From Bacteroidales bacterium (GTDB taxonomy: Bacteria > Bacteroidota > Bacteroidia > Bacteroidales > JAADJA01), in assembly GCA_021740645.1 (NCBI GenBank), contig JAIOZL010000007.1, positions 1 to 64,000 of the forward strand: a stretch of DNA of 64,000 nucleotides, written 5' to 3'. This document shows, in pieces, positions 9,301-18,377 of this stretch; the stretch's first letter is position 1; each line of letters opens with the position of its first letter. The position numbers were made by a program, and so were the translations under genes. The notes beneath the pieces are model-generated. The model was not told the origin of the DNA, ran no database searches, and was given only the letters and a program-made list of their open reading frames with translations.

Positions 9301-11423
9301 TTTGTTTGGGTATTTATAGCTCTAACCATATACTAACAGCTACAGAAGGCCAGGAATTGGCTACATATCTTAATAATGGCGGACAGGTTTACATGGAAGG
9401 AGGCGATACCTGGTATTACGACGCTACAACAGTAGCGCATGGCATGTTTAATATTAATCCTATGGCAGATGGGTCAGGCGATATGGGAACAGTTATTGGT
9501 GCTTCAGGAACATTTACTGCAGGATTGACCTTTACCTATTCAGGTGAAAACAACTGGATGGATCACATTGATCCTATTTCTCCCGCTTTTTCCATTTTTT
9601 CAAATCAATCGCCTGTATATGGCTGCGCTGTGGCATACGATGCAGGTGCCTATAAAACAATTGGTGCTTCTTATGAATTTGGTGGGTTATCTGATGGGGC
9701 CAGCCCATCTACAAAAGAAAATCTGATGAATGAATATCTTACTTTCTTTGGTATTACCGGAACTCCTTTACTTCCTGCTGATATCAGCGTTAATCCTTTA
9801 AGCTTTGAGGTAAGCCTTGAACCTGATGCCACCCAAATTGAAACCTTATCCATAAGCAACACTGGCGAGGTGGGATTAAATTTCAATATAGCAGTAAGCG
9901 GTTCAGATGCTTTGCAAGGGAAGTTACCCCAACTACTTACTCAGCAGCAAAAGCAGGATTTAAGATACAAAACGGATTATTCCAATGCTTATAATGAGCT
10001 TAGCCCAGGTGTACCGAATCCAGAAAATTGGGTGCTTCCTGCCTTGCAAAATCCCGGACAGGATGAATCAAAAGGAATTGAAACCTTTGGAAGCTGGACA
10101 GGAGGAAGTTATTCAGGTAGTGTTCGCGACAGGGGAAATATTTTCCATGTTACTACAACTACCACACTTCAGGAAATCCAATTCTATCTGGATATAACAT
10201 CCTCAACACAATTATATTTCTTTGTATATGAAGGAAGTGCTGTATCAGGTACTTTTTCTAAAATCAATGAAGTATATATCGCCAGTTCAGGGACAGGTAC
10301 CGGATGGTATTCTTCCGGTGCAATGAATGTTACCCTTGATGCCGGAAATTATTATTATATCGGAACAAGTTGGAATGGAACAGCAACTTATGGGCGAGGA
10401 ACTGAAGCAGTACCCCTTACCACATCATTCGGAACTCTTGAAACAGGTGTTCCTGCAACAACAGCAGGATATCCACCCGCGGCTACCTGCACAAATGCTT
10501 ATACAACAACTAGCCCATATTATCAGACATTGGTTACCAGCTCAACACCAGTATATAACTGGCTCGTACCTTCTGTGACCAGTGGGAATGTTCCTGGTTT
10601 ATCTTCCACAAACATAGATATCCTATTTGATGCTACAGGATTGACAACAGGTACATATATCAAAGATCTCGAAATAACAAGTAATGACCCTGATCAACCC
10701 CTGATTATTGTACCATGTACTTTACATGTCAATGATATAGTATCAACCATGTTAAATGCAACAGCATTTTTGGAAGGGCCATTCGTATCCACCGAAATGG
10801 TACCTTTTTTAAACTATTTTGGTTTTATTCCATTAGCTCAACCCTACAATACTTCGCCATGGAATTATAATGGAACTGAAGTTGTAACTGCTATTCCTTC
10901 ACTTGATGTGGTGGATTGGGTACTGATTGAATTAAGGGAAACCCCCGGAGATGTAACCACAGCCACACCTTCTACCATGATTGCAAGGCAGGCGGGATTT
11001 ATACTTACAGATGGTAGTATTGTATCCTCAGATGGTACATCTCAACTGAGTTTTGGAGTTACCATCACGCAAAACCTTTTTGTGGTAGTTTATCACCGTA
11101 ATCACCTAGGTATTATTTCAGCGGACCCTGTTACCCTCAATGGGGGAATGTTTAGCATTGATTTTACCACAAGTGAAAGCAAAGTGTTTGGAGCCGTCAA
11201 CGGGCAAAAAGAAATTGAACCGGGAATTTGGGGAATGTGTGCCGGGGATGCAAGTGCTAATGGTGAAATTGATAATATAGATAAGGATGACTATTGGCAT
11301 GCACAATATAATGGATTTGGATACCTCCCGGGAGACTTTGATATGAATGGCCAGGTGGATAATACTGACAGAAATGTGAAATGGAAAGAAAATGCCGGAA
11401 GATGTTCCTTTATTGTTAAGTAA
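6318..11423 (+). CDS. Giant secreted C25 (gingipain-type) cysteine peptidase with dockerin-like C-terminus
   Basis: This is a 1701-residue secreted endopeptidase. After a signal peptide (about 1-23) comes a propeptide-like region, then a C25 peptidase domain (about 240-640). The catalytic dyad appears as the His of QHRDHG (about 483) and the Cys of SINCLTG (about 516), a spacing close to that of gingipains. Next come two related Ig/CARDB-like repeats, each beginning with a DDASGNNNG-type stretch (about 720 and 845), and an alpha/beta module (about 950-1150; ILDLD, VFVCLGIYSSNH, YMEGGDTWYYD). A choice-of-anchor-like beta region follows. The final 220 residues end in two dockerin/EF-hand-like calcium loops (GDASANGEIDN, GDFDMNGQVDN) and SFIVK. 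No canonical T9SS type A tail is visible. The M14 gene downstream shares these C-terminal modules. Likely role: extracellular protein breakdown; the export route is inferred. Confidence 0.88.
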   Translation: MLYKLQLAVILALFFAGIQGTSQVVKYSGNWGADGLTLKSQQNNKVLINHSTTEFALQDVDVDGIPMKSIKTPGVFLPNDEGAPDLPGTGRYIAIPQGASVSVNILALEKEVFKNIEVAPAPRIPWDTDSGPLYYEKNSQIYSKDEFYPANTVNISEISQIRGVDVVMLGVTPFQYNPITKELIVYKNIEIEVNIEGGNGQVGDNRLRSRWWDPVVMDAVINPEAIPEMDYSKKGNYSDTPDYEYLIICPNDPTFLAWADSIKVWRTLQGIVTGVVTTTEVGGNTTTAIESYVNNAYNTWAVPPVAVLLLGDYGTSGNTVISPIYNSYCVSDNIFSDVDGNHLPEMVFARMTAQNATHLETMITKFLDYERNPPTNPNFYNNPITACGWQTERWFQLCSEVVGGYWKEVQGKTPVRINEVYSGTPGTSWSTATNTSTVVNYFGPTGLGYIPATPNILGGWTGGNATAINNAINNGAFMLQHRDHGYEQGWGEPSYSSTNINGLTNTDLTWVFSINCLTGKYNYSSEVFTEKFHRYTYNGHNSGALGLTAASEVSYSFVNDAFVWGIFDNLWPDFMPAYGTNPPSRDVLPSFGMAAGKYFLAQSSWPYNTSNKEVTYNLFHHHGDAFTTVYSEVPQYLSVSHSSTLLSGATSFVVTANSGSFIALTVNGEIIGTANGTGSPVSISIPAQSPGDEMIVTVTRQNYYRYSSDVSVIPPSGAYVSYFNHTINDASGNNNGQADFGENILLNMTLKNEGSSAAYNVSASLASTDPYVTITDTYQSFGTIGTGATITQNNAYAINISDDVPDQHTVSFELQISGTSDDTWLSTFSIILNAPELATGLLSIDDASGNNNGKLDPGETVNVIIETSNLGHSNSLTAIGTLACAHPDVNINSGTFNFGIIPTGASENASFSVSIDPGASIGTSVNFIYDVTAGNYTANETYMQVIGQIPVLILDLDPNASSGPIMGNAMDGLSVPFDYLTSFPPDLNIYTSVFVCLGIYSSNHILTATEGQELATYLNNGGQVYMEGGDTWYYDATTVAHGMFNINPMADGSGDMGTVIGASGTFTAGLTFTYSGENNWMDHIDPISPAFSIFSNQSPVYGCAVAYDAGAYKTIGASYEFGGLSDGASPSTKENLMNEYLTFFGITGTPLLPADISVNPLSFEVSLEPDATQIETLSISNTGEVGLNFNIAVSGSDALQGKLPQLLTQQQKQDLRYKTDYSNAYNELSPGVPNPENWVLPALQNPGQDESKGIETFGSWTGGSYSGSVRDRGNIFHVTTTTTLQEIQFYLDITSSTQLYFFVYEGSAVSGTFSKINEVYIASSGTGTGWYSSGAMNVTLDAGNYYYIGTSWNGTATYGRGTEAVPLTTSFGTLETGVPATTAGYPPAATCTNAYTTTSPYYQTLVTSSTPVYNWLVPSVTSGNVPGLSSTNIDILFDATGLTTGTYIKDLEITSNDPDQPLIIVPCTLHVNDIVSTMLNATAFLEGPFVSTEMVPFLNYFGFIPLAQPYNTSPWNYNGTEVVTAIPSLDVVDWVLIELRETPGDVTTATPSTMIARQAGFILTDGSIVSSDGTSQLSFGVTITQNLFVVVYHRNHLGIISADPVTLNGGMFSIDFTTSESKVFGAVNGQKEIEPGIWGMCAGDASANGEIDNIDKDDYWHAQYNGFGYLPGDFDMNGQVDNTDRNVKWKENAGRCSFIVK

Positions 11424-11442
11424 ATTTTCTGAATTATAATTG

Positions 11443-11475
11443 AAAAGGTCAGTTGAAAACAACTGGCCTTTTTCA
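11443..11475 (+). terminator. Rho-independent terminator after the C25 peptidase
   Basis: The stem aaggtcagttg / caactggcctt (one G-U wobble) with an AAAA loop is followed by a T-run 20 bp after the stop codon. It lies between the two giant peptidase genes, so the M14 gene may have its own promoter or be expressed by readthrough. Confidence 0.8.
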
Positions 11476-11504
11476 ATTTTTAATGTACATTTAGCAAAAA
11501 AAAG

Positions 11505-14500
11505 ATGAGGAAAGTATTATTGCTTTTAGGGATGGGTTTATGGACCATTCATATGGGCTTCGCCCAGGGATGGCGCCCACAGGAACAACAGGTTTTAATT
11601 GAGATCAACTCAGAATCTGATACACAGTTGATCAGAGATATGAAAATAAGTTTGGATGTTGTTTCAGCCAATTTGATTCGGGCATATTTAATTCCCAAAG
11701 AACTTGATCAGATATCTTCCTCTGGCCTGATCTATGAAATAGAAATAAATGACCTGAATCAACATAGTAAAGAACTACAATTTGCAGAAGATTCATGGCA
11801 TTCATACCAGGACATCATCGACCTGGCAGACAGTCTTGAGCAAGAGTTTCCATCCATTTGTAAAAAATATATTTTCGGCACTTCACTGGGTGGACGACAG
11901 TGTGCCGCACTTAAAATAAGTGATAACGTTGCAGTCGACGAGCCAGAGGCAGAATTAATGTTCGATGGAGGTATCCATGGAGATGAATATCCGGGCGCTG
12001 AAAATGTCATACGTTTTGCTCGTTATCTTTGCGTGGAATACGGGAATGACCCGAACATTACTAACCTCGTTGATAATCGTGAAACATGGCTATATCTGAT
12101 GGTAAATCCTGATGGGCGAGTAAATGTTAGCCGGTATAACAATAACAATGTCGATTTAAACAGGGATTGGGCCTATATGTGGGATGCGTGGGGAAGCAGC
12201 ACAGGCCCTTGCTCTCAGATAGAGAGTAAAGCGCTTCGCGAATGTATGTACAATAATCAGTTTGTAGTCCACACAACCTACCATGCCGGCACTGAATACG
12301 TTTCCTTACCCTGGAGTTATCGGTCAAGCCAACCCGCAGATTGGAACCATATTTATCAGCTGGGAAGTATTTATTCCTCCACCTCTTTGTATCCAAATCT
12401 TGATTTCGGGCAGGGAAATACAGGAATGTATGCAATAAACGGGAGTACCAAAGATTCTAACTATGGAATGATGGGGAGCATCAGCTGGTCGATGGAGATT
12501 TCAAACAGCAAAATACCACCTACTTCTCAAATTCAATTATATTATAATAGAAATGTACCTGCCATGCTTGCAATGATGGAATATGCAGGATATGGACTGC
12601 AAGGAATAATTACAGATGCAAATACAGGTTTACCAGTGGAAGCCATTGTTTTTGTAAATGACTATTTTCCTGTCTATTCGGATGCAACAGCCGGAGATTT
12701 TCATAAATATGTATTACCGGGAACCTACAATATATCAGTAATGGCCAATGGATATCAAATCCAAACAATAAACAATGTGCTGGTTGCTCCAAACAGTTCA
12801 ACACCTACAAATTTTCAATTACAACCAGCTACAGGTCAATATGCTTTTAAGGTAGCTGCTTGTCAGATACCCGGTAATAATGAAGCAGATGAGGGCTGGA
12901 CGCCAGGGGCATTAGGAGCCCCCGATAATATTAATTATTCCATTGGGAAAAATGGATGGATAGTGGTTGATATGCAATCTCCAATATCTGATGGCCCAGG
13001 ATATGATCTTACTGTTTTTGAAGGTGACAGCAGTCCCGAAACGTTCATTTGTTATGCGGGTATTTCAATGGATGGCCCGTGGATTAACCTGGGAACAGGG
13101 AATGGCACATCGAGCTTTGATTTGAGTGGCAGCGGATTAATAAATCCTCAATATATTAAAATTTTAGATGATGGTGATGGTTTATCAACTGCAAATAATG
13201 CCGGATTTGATCTTGATGCAATTGCTGTTACCGAGCCTGTTACCGGTACCTTTTTAATTCTTGACAATTATTCTATTGACGATAGCTTTGGCAATAATAA
13301 TGGGAAAATAGATCCCGGCGAGTCGGTTAATATCCTGGTAAGTATTCAAAACATTGGAGACTTATCGGCCGAAAATTCAGAGATTAACCTTTCAACAGTA
13401 TCCCCTTATATAACTATCTTAAGTAATACGGCATCTTTAGGTACTATTTTACCGGGAGAAACCGGAACGGGATCCATACCTGTATTAGCCAGTTCTGGCT
13501 CCCCTATCGGTGAATCCGCTTTGTTCGATTTATCTGTAAGTGCTAACAGTGGGGCTTATACAAGTAATTTCAATCTGAATTTTGTTATAGGTCAAATTAA
13601 TATAGCCATTTTAGATTTGGATGAAAATAACAGCTCGGGTCCATCAATAAAAACAAGCATTGAAAATAACGGATTGTTAGTAGATTACTTTGCCAGTTTT
13701 CAATCCAATATCAGTCAATATGACGCCTTATTTGTTTGTCTTGGGGTATATACTCAAAACCATGTGTTAACCTCCTCAGAAGGCCAGGTCCTGGCCAATT
13801 TTTTGAACGCAGGCGGTAATTTATATATGGAAGGGGCCGATACCTGGTTTTATGACCCCCAAACAGCTGTACATCCGATGTTTAATATTCTTGGAAATGC
13901 GGATGGTAGTGCTGATTTGCAAGACATATTAGGAATTGCGGGGACATTTACCGAGGGAATGAGTTTTAGTTATTCTGGTGATAACAATTGGATAGATAGA
14001 ATTAGTGCCCAAAATTCTGCGGAATTGATCTTTGTGAATCAATCACCATCTTATGGGACAGGTGTAATTTTCGACGGTGGAACCTACAAAACTATCGGGG
14101 TTTCTCACGAGTTTGGTGGACTTGATAATGGGGTTTCCCCTTCTACTCAAACAGAACTCATGGAGAAATATCTCGACTATTTTGGTATGTTTCCTGAACC
14201 ACCCACCAATACAATATTGCAGGTTTCCTGTTTACTCGAAGGCCCATATTTTGGGGGTGAAATGTCAAATGGTTTAAACCTTTTTGGAATGCTTCCTTTA
14301 AATCAGCCTTATGACGTGGAGCCCTGGTTTTACTCGGGAACTGAAAACGTGGAATCCATCCCCCATACAAATATTGTGGATTGGGTTTTAGTTGAACTCA
14401 GGGAAACTGCAGGTGATGTTTTGAGTGCTATACCTATTACAAAAGTAGGGATGCAGGCCGGTTTTATTTTAAAAAACGGACAAATAGTATCTACTGATGG

Positions 14501-14888
14501 AGTTTCCCCATTAAATTTTAACCTTGATATTACAGCTAACCTTTTTGTAATTATATATCACAGAAACCATACTGCCATCATTTCTGCACTCCCTGTAAGC
14601 CATTCCAATGAAGTTTACTCCATTGATTTTAGCAGTAGTGGAGATATGGCTTTTGGCGGTAGCAACGGTCAAAAAGAAATTGCACCTGGATTATGGGCAA
14701 TGTTTTCAGGTGATGGAAACGCTGATGGAGAAATCAATAATCTGGATAAAGATGATATTTGGATAAACCATTTTGGAAATGCTGGTTATTTTTCTGGTGA
14801 TTTTAATCTGAATGGACAGGTCGACCAGATTGATCTCAACTTTCAGTGGCAATCCAATAGTGGAAAAACCTCCTATATTATTAAATAA
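11505..14888 (+). CDS. Secreted M14 zinc carboxypeptidase with CarboxypepD_reg and dockerin-like C-terminus
   Basis: This is a 1127-residue secreted metallopeptidase that would cleave residues from the C-termini of proteins. After the signal peptide (MRKVLLLLGMG...GFAQ) lies an M14 domain (about 95-365). The zinc ligands are in HGDEYPGAE (about 157-160) and VVHTTYH (about 255), a substrate-binding NPDGRVN...DLNRDW stretch is present, and the catalytic Glu is in SWSMEIS (about 330). A CarboxypepD regulatory-like beta domain (about 368-445) and beta-sandwich regions follow. The alpha/beta module (ILDLDENNSSG, FVCLGVYTQNH, GADTWFYD) and the C-terminal block with two dockerin-like loops (GDGNADGEINN, GDFNLNGQVDQ) closely match those of the C25 gene upstream. 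It ends SYIIK and has no T9SS type A tail. The pair probably act together on extracellular protein. Confidence 0.9.
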   Translation: MRKVLLLLGMGLWTIHMGFAQGWRPQEQQVLIEINSESDTQLIRDMKISLDVVSANLIRAYLIPKELDQISSSGLIYEIEINDLNQHSKELQFAEDSWHSYQDIIDLADSLEQEFPSICKKYIFGTSLGGRQCAALKISDNVAVDEPEAELMFDGGIHGDEYPGAENVIRFARYLCVEYGNDPNITNLVDNRETWLYLMVNPDGRVNVSRYNNNNVDLNRDWAYMWDAWGSSTGPCSQIESKALRECMYNNQFVVHTTYHAGTEYVSLPWSYRSSQPADWNHIYQLGSIYSSTSLYPNLDFGQGNTGMYAINGSTKDSNYGMMGSISWSMEISNSKIPPTSQIQLYYNRNVPAMLAMMEYAGYGLQGIITDANTGLPVEAIVFVNDYFPVYSDATAGDFHKYVLPGTYNISVMANGYQIQTINNVLVAPNSSTPTNFQLQPATGQYAFKVAACQIPGNNEADEGWTPGALGAPDNINYSIGKNGWIVVDMQSPISDGPGYDLTVFEGDSSPETFICYAGISMDGPWINLGTGNGTSSFDLSGSGLINPQYIKILDDGDGLSTANNAGFDLDAIAVTEPVTGTFLILDNYSIDDSFGNNNGKIDPGESVNILVSIQNIGDLSAENSEINLSTVSPYITILSNTASLGTILPGETGTGSIPVLASSGSPIGESALFDLSVSANSGAYTSNFNLNFVIGQINIAILDLDENNSSGPSIKTSIENNGLLVDYFASFQSNISQYDALFVCLGVYTQNHVLTSSEGQVLANFLNAGGNLYMEGADTWFYDPQTAVHPMFNILGNADGSADLQDILGIAGTFTEGMSFSYSGDNNWIDRISAQNSAELIFVNQSPSYGTGVIFDGGTYKTIGVSHEFGGLDNGVSPSTQTELMEKYLDYFGMFPEPPTNTILQVSCLLEGPYFGGEMSNGLNLFGMLPLNQPYDVEPWFYSGTENVESIPHTNIVDWVLVELRETAGDVLSAIPITKVGMQAGFILKNGQIVSTDGVSPLNFNLDITANLFVIIYHRNHTAIISALPVSHSNEVYSIDFSSSGDMAFGGSNGQKEIAPGLWAMFSGDGNADGEINNLDKDDIWINHFGNAGYFSGDFNLNGQVDQIDLNFQWQSNSGKTSYIIK

Positions 14889-14978
14889 GGGAAGCCTAAA
14901 TTTGAACTAATTCTGACAAGGTTAGCTTATTTCATTTAATTTTGATACTATAAATTCGATTAATATTTATTTGAAGAT

Positions 14979-15443
14979 ATGGCCATTGAAATCGAACGAA
15001 AGTTCCTGGTTAAAAACCATTCATTTAAAAAGTTAGCAAAAGGAGTTTTATATCAGCAAGGATTTTTATCCATTAACAAAGAAAGGATCGTCCGGATAAG
15101 GCTGGTTGGAAATCTGGCATGGATTACCATAAAAGGATTAAGCCATGGTGCAATGCGGAAAGAGTTTGAATATTCCATACCGGTGCATGATGCAAAAATT
15201 ATTTTAGAAGAAATGTGTCAAAAACCAATCATATCTAAATATCGCTATGAAATAAAATTTGAAGGATCTATATGGGAAGTAGACGAGTTTATGAATGAAA
15301 ATGATGGGCTGGTTATCGCAGAAATAGAACTTCAACATGAAGATGATGATTTCGAAAAACCTGATTGGATTGGTAATGAAGTGACAGGAGAGGAAAAGTA
15401 TTACAATTCAAACCTCATAAATAATCCCTTTAAGAACTGGTAA
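14979..15443 (+). CDS. CYTH domain protein (triphosphate tunnel metalloenzyme)
   Basis: A 154-residue soluble protein. It begins with the diagnostic EIERKFLV (ExExK motif) of CYTH/TTM proteins, followed by basic and acidic strands (RIRLVG, TIKG, KYRYEIKF, WEVDEF, VIAEIEL) that form the beta tunnel binding triphosphate and metal. Bacterial relatives hydrolyse inorganic triphosphate or nucleotides, and some have been annotated as class IV adenylate cyclases; the small size favours a tripolyphosphatase-like activity. It is 90 bp downstream of the M14 peptidase with no functional link visible. The fold is secure; the substrate is not. Confidence 0.9.
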   Translation: MAIEIERKFLVKNHSFKKLAKGVLYQQGFLSINKERIVRIRLVGNLAWITIKGLSHGAMRKEFEYSIPVHDAKIILEEMCQKPIISKYRYEIKFEGSIWEVDEFMNENDGLVIAEIELQHEDDDFEKPDWIGNEVTGEEKYYNSNLINNPFKNW

Positions 15444-15542
15444 ACGCTTTTAATGCTACTGTTAATTAAGCGTTAAAAACGTTATTTATAAAATATTTGT
15501 AACTATTTTGAGATATTTTTGTTAAAATCCTATCAGGTCTTT

Positions 15543-16442
15543 ATGAGGAAATTTATTGTTATAGTATTTTATTTTGTTAGCCTTCACGTATTTGGACAAC
15601 CAAATTATATCGTGAGAGGTGATGCTATTTGGAGTACACTTGAAACACATTGTATGCCTGGTGGCAACAATTATTCGACCTACCATATTAAATTTTCAGG
15701 CGATACATTAATTGAAGATTTGAGCTATACTCAAATTTTGAGGTGTGATGAAGAGGGGCAAACTGCATGGGAGCTCTATGGTTTTATCCGTGAAGACAGT
15801 GATGGAAGGGTTTTCCTTCGCCCAGCCGATTATATGGAAGGCCTGATTTATGACTTTGGAGTAGAAGTGGGTGATTCGGTTCGGGCAAAAAATATTTATT
15901 TAAACTCGGATACGCTCCATTATATTGTTACCAATATTGACTATGTTGAACTTGCCGGTGAGTATAAAAAGCGCATTTCATTATACGAATATATTAATGA
16001 AAAGGAAGAAATTTGGATTGAAGGTTTAGGATCCTATTTTGGAATTTTAAATAGTTGCAACAATTCGTATGGTGGCCTTTGTGGAAATTATGAAGCACTA
16101 TGTTTTGAGGAAAACGGAATACTTATATACCAACATCCAGACTATTCGGTTTGCCATTTTGAAGCAACTGTTGGAACCGGGGAACAAGCTTATAACCAAT
16201 CAGAGGTTAGTGTTTACCCAAACCCTGCAAAGGATTTCCTTCATATTGATTTTTCAGAAGACATTAATATCAATAATGGCGTGAGTATAAAGTTATTAAA
16301 AATTAATGGTGAAAAAATACTACAAAAAAATCTTGCAAATTCTAAAAATGTAGTATATTTGCATTCAGTCGATGCTGGAATTTACTTGTTAAAGATAGAT
16401 AATATAGGAGTGAAAACTCCAATTAAGATAATTTTTGATTAA
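15543..16442 (+). CDS. Secreted T9SS-tailed protein of unknown function
   Basis: About 299 residues. I use the ATG at 15543, not the TTG at 15519, because it gives a clean signal peptide (MRKFIVIVFYFVSLHVFGQ). The middle is a beta-rich domain with several tyrosines and four clustered cysteines (about residues 170-190: NSCNNSYGGLCGNYEALCF). I do not recognise it beyond a general resemblance to short Bacteroidota secreted proteins. The last 80 residues form a T9SS type A sorting domain: VYPNPAKDFLHIDF, a KLLKINGE strand, and DAGIYLLKID with a closing KIIFD. It should therefore be exported and fixed to, or released from, the cell surface. Confidence 0.75.
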   Translation: MRKFIVIVFYFVSLHVFGQPNYIVRGDAIWSTLETHCMPGGNNYSTYHIKFSGDTLIEDLSYTQILRCDEEGQTAWELYGFIREDSDGRVFLRPADYMEGLIYDFGVEVGDSVRAKNIYLNSDTLHYIVTNIDYVELAGEYKKRISLYEYINEKEEIWIEGLGSYFGILNSCNNSYGGLCGNYEALCFEENGILIYQHPDYSVCHFEATVGTGEQAYNQSEVSVYPNPAKDFLHIDFSEDININNGVSIKLLKINGEKILQKNLANSKNVVYLHSVDAGIYLLKIDNIGVKTPIKIIFD

Positions 16443-16471
16443 TTTTTTCATAATTCGATTCTTTTGGGTTT

Positions 16472-16508
16472 GGCGGGATTCACATTCGTGAATCCCGTTT
16501 CTTTTTTC
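16472..16508 (+). terminator. Rho-independent terminator
   Basis: A gggattcac / gtgaatccc stem (extended by cg pairs) with an ATTC loop is followed by TTTCTTTTTT. It lies 30 bp after the stop of the T9SS protein and before the MutS-like gene. Confidence 0.85.
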
Positions 16509-16554
16509 ACTCTCTGATCACGAAATATTAATACTTTCGTGCCAAATTTGAGGT

Positions 16555-18351
16555 ATGAATTATTCACTTAAAGACCATTACAGCAATCGCTGTGAAGCAT
16601 TTCAAATTAAGTTAAACCAGACAAAAACACATAGCCGGAACTTATCATTGTGGCGGCTTTTGGTCTTTATCCTGGCAATAATCCTTTTAATAATATTTGC
16701 TCAACACCGTTCATCTGAAGGAATGTTCTTAACAATATTTATTTCTGTTACTGTTTTTTTACTTCTTGTGAAAAAACATACGGAAGCATTAAGTCGAAAA
16801 AAGCTACTTGAAGCCTATGTTCAGATCAATCAAAATGAATTATCTGCGCTTGATGGAAATTTAAGCTTTAATGATGATGGGCTTAGTTATCTTAAATCTC
16901 AACATCGGTATGCTGAAGATCTGGACATATTTGGAGAAGGTTCACTTCTTCAATACATTAACAGATCAGCCACCAGAATTGGGAATGACCGCTTAGCTCT
17001 TATGATGGCTCAACCCGAAATGAATAGTGAAGAGATATTAAAAGCCCAGGCTCTGGTTTTAGAGCTTTCTCAAATGTCTGATTGGAGACAGGACTTTCAA
17101 GCTTTAGGCCTTTCTCATTCTGAAAATATTGACGATGACCAAAAAATTGTTGATTGGTCTAAAAAAGAACCGCTTTTTGCAAGAAATATTTTTCCTGTCC
17201 TGAGCATAATAATTCCTATCCTATCATTTACGATGGTGTTTTTACTTGCATTTGATGTCGTATCGGTCCAGCAATTTTTACTTTACCTTATCATACCCTG
17301 GGGTATTTCAGGATTTTCAATTGCAAAGGTTAACACCCGTCACATGATGGTAAGTCGCACCTCTAAAATGTTGGAAAAGTTTGCAAAATTGCTTCAACTG
17401 ATAGAAAAAATGGAGGTTAAATCCGGGAAACTTTCGTCCTTAAATACTGCCTTGGAGGCTGATAAGCAAAGTGCAGGTTTAAAGCTGAAAAAGCTTGCCT
17501 CTATTCTAACGGCCTTAGATAACAGGTTAAATTTTGTTTCATGGGGTATATTGAACGGCCTTTTGCTTTGGGATATATTACAAATGCTAAGACTTGAAAA
17601 ATGGCAATTAAAATACAAGGACGATGTTGCTGTGTGGTTTGATATCATTTCCGGGTTGGATGCCTATAATAGCATCGCGACCTTTGCTTTTAATCACCCT
17701 GATTTTATTTTCCCAGATATAAAAAATCACCCAATTTATTTAAAGGCAGAGAGTCTGGGTCACCCCCTAATCCCTAATAATAAAAGGTTATGCAATAATT
17801 TTGATCTCCAAAATGGTGAATTTATTATAATTACCGGGGCGAATATGGCAGGAAAAAGTACATTTTTAAGAACGATTGGGATAAACCTGATTCTTGGGAT
17901 GATGGGTGCCCCCGTTTGTGCAAAGGAAATGAGTTTTTCACCCATCACGGTTTTTACAAGTATTCGTACCAGCGATTCATTGCATAAAAATGAATCTTAT
18001 TTTTACGCTGAGCTTAAAAGGTTAAAAGCAATAATTGATGAATTAAAAAGTGGTACTGATCTTTTTATTATCCTTGATGAAATTCTTAAAGGAACAAACT
18101 CCAAAGACAAACATGCAGGTTCAGAAGCCCTTTTAAACCAACTGTTATCACTTAACGCAACAGGAATTGTGGCAACGCATGACGTAGCCCTTGGAAAGCT
18201 TGAGGCATCCTTTCCGCATAATATCAGAAATCTCTGCTTCGAAGTAGATATTGAAAGGGGCCAATTATTTTTTGATTATAAAATCAAAAAAGGGGTTTCA
18301 AAGAATATGAATGCTACTTTATTGATGCGTCAGATGGGAATTACTATTTAA
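16555..18351 (+). CDS. Membrane-anchored MutS-family ATPase
   Basis: 598 residues, shorter than true MutS (about 850). The N-terminus holds two adjacent transmembrane helices (about 35-75) and a second hydrophobic pair (about 215-262), then a helical lever region. The C-terminal MutS domain V ATPase has Walker A GANMAGKST (about 427-435), Walker B LFIILDE with the ILKGTNSKD signature (about 502-515), and a VATHD switch histidine. The N-terminal mismatch-recognition domain and its Phe-x-Glu motif are absent. Such membrane MutS paralogues are widespread in Bacteroidota and their role is unknown; canonical mismatch repair is unlikely. It starts with ATG and is convergent with the histidine kinase gene 26 bp away. 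Confidence 0.85.
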   Translation: MNYSLKDHYSNRCEAFQIKLNQTKTHSRNLSLWRLLVFILAIILLIIFAQHRSSEGMFLTIFISVTVFLLLVKKHTEALSRKKLLEAYVQINQNELSALDGNLSFNDDGLSYLKSQHRYAEDLDIFGEGSLLQYINRSATRIGNDRLALMMAQPEMNSEEILKAQALVLELSQMSDWRQDFQALGLSHSENIDDDQKIVDWSKKEPLFARNIFPVLSIIIPILSFTMVFLLAFDVVSVQQFLLYLIIPWGISGFSIAKVNTRHMMVSRTSKMLEKFAKLLQLIEKMEVKSGKLSSLNTALEADKQSAGLKLKKLASILTALDNRLNFVSWGILNGLLLWDILQMLRLEKWQLKYKDDVAVWFDIISGLDAYNSIATFAFNHPDFIFPDIKNHPIYLKAESLGHPLIPNNKRLCNNFDLQNGEFIIITGANMAGKSTFLRTIGINLILGMMGAPVCAKEMSFSPITVFTSIRTSDSLHKNESYFYAELKRLKAIIDELKSGTDLFIILDEILKGTNSKDKHAGSEALLNQLLSLNATGIVATHDVALGKLEASFPHNIRNLCFEVDIERGQLFFDYKIKKGVSKNMNATLLMRQMGITI

Positions 18352-18377
18352 GCAATCCATTGATTTTGGTTGATATG

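Noticed and set aside
15443-15474. Inverted repeat aacgctt...aagcgtt after the CYTH gene as a terminator
   Set aside because: The loop is long and no T-run follows on either strand.
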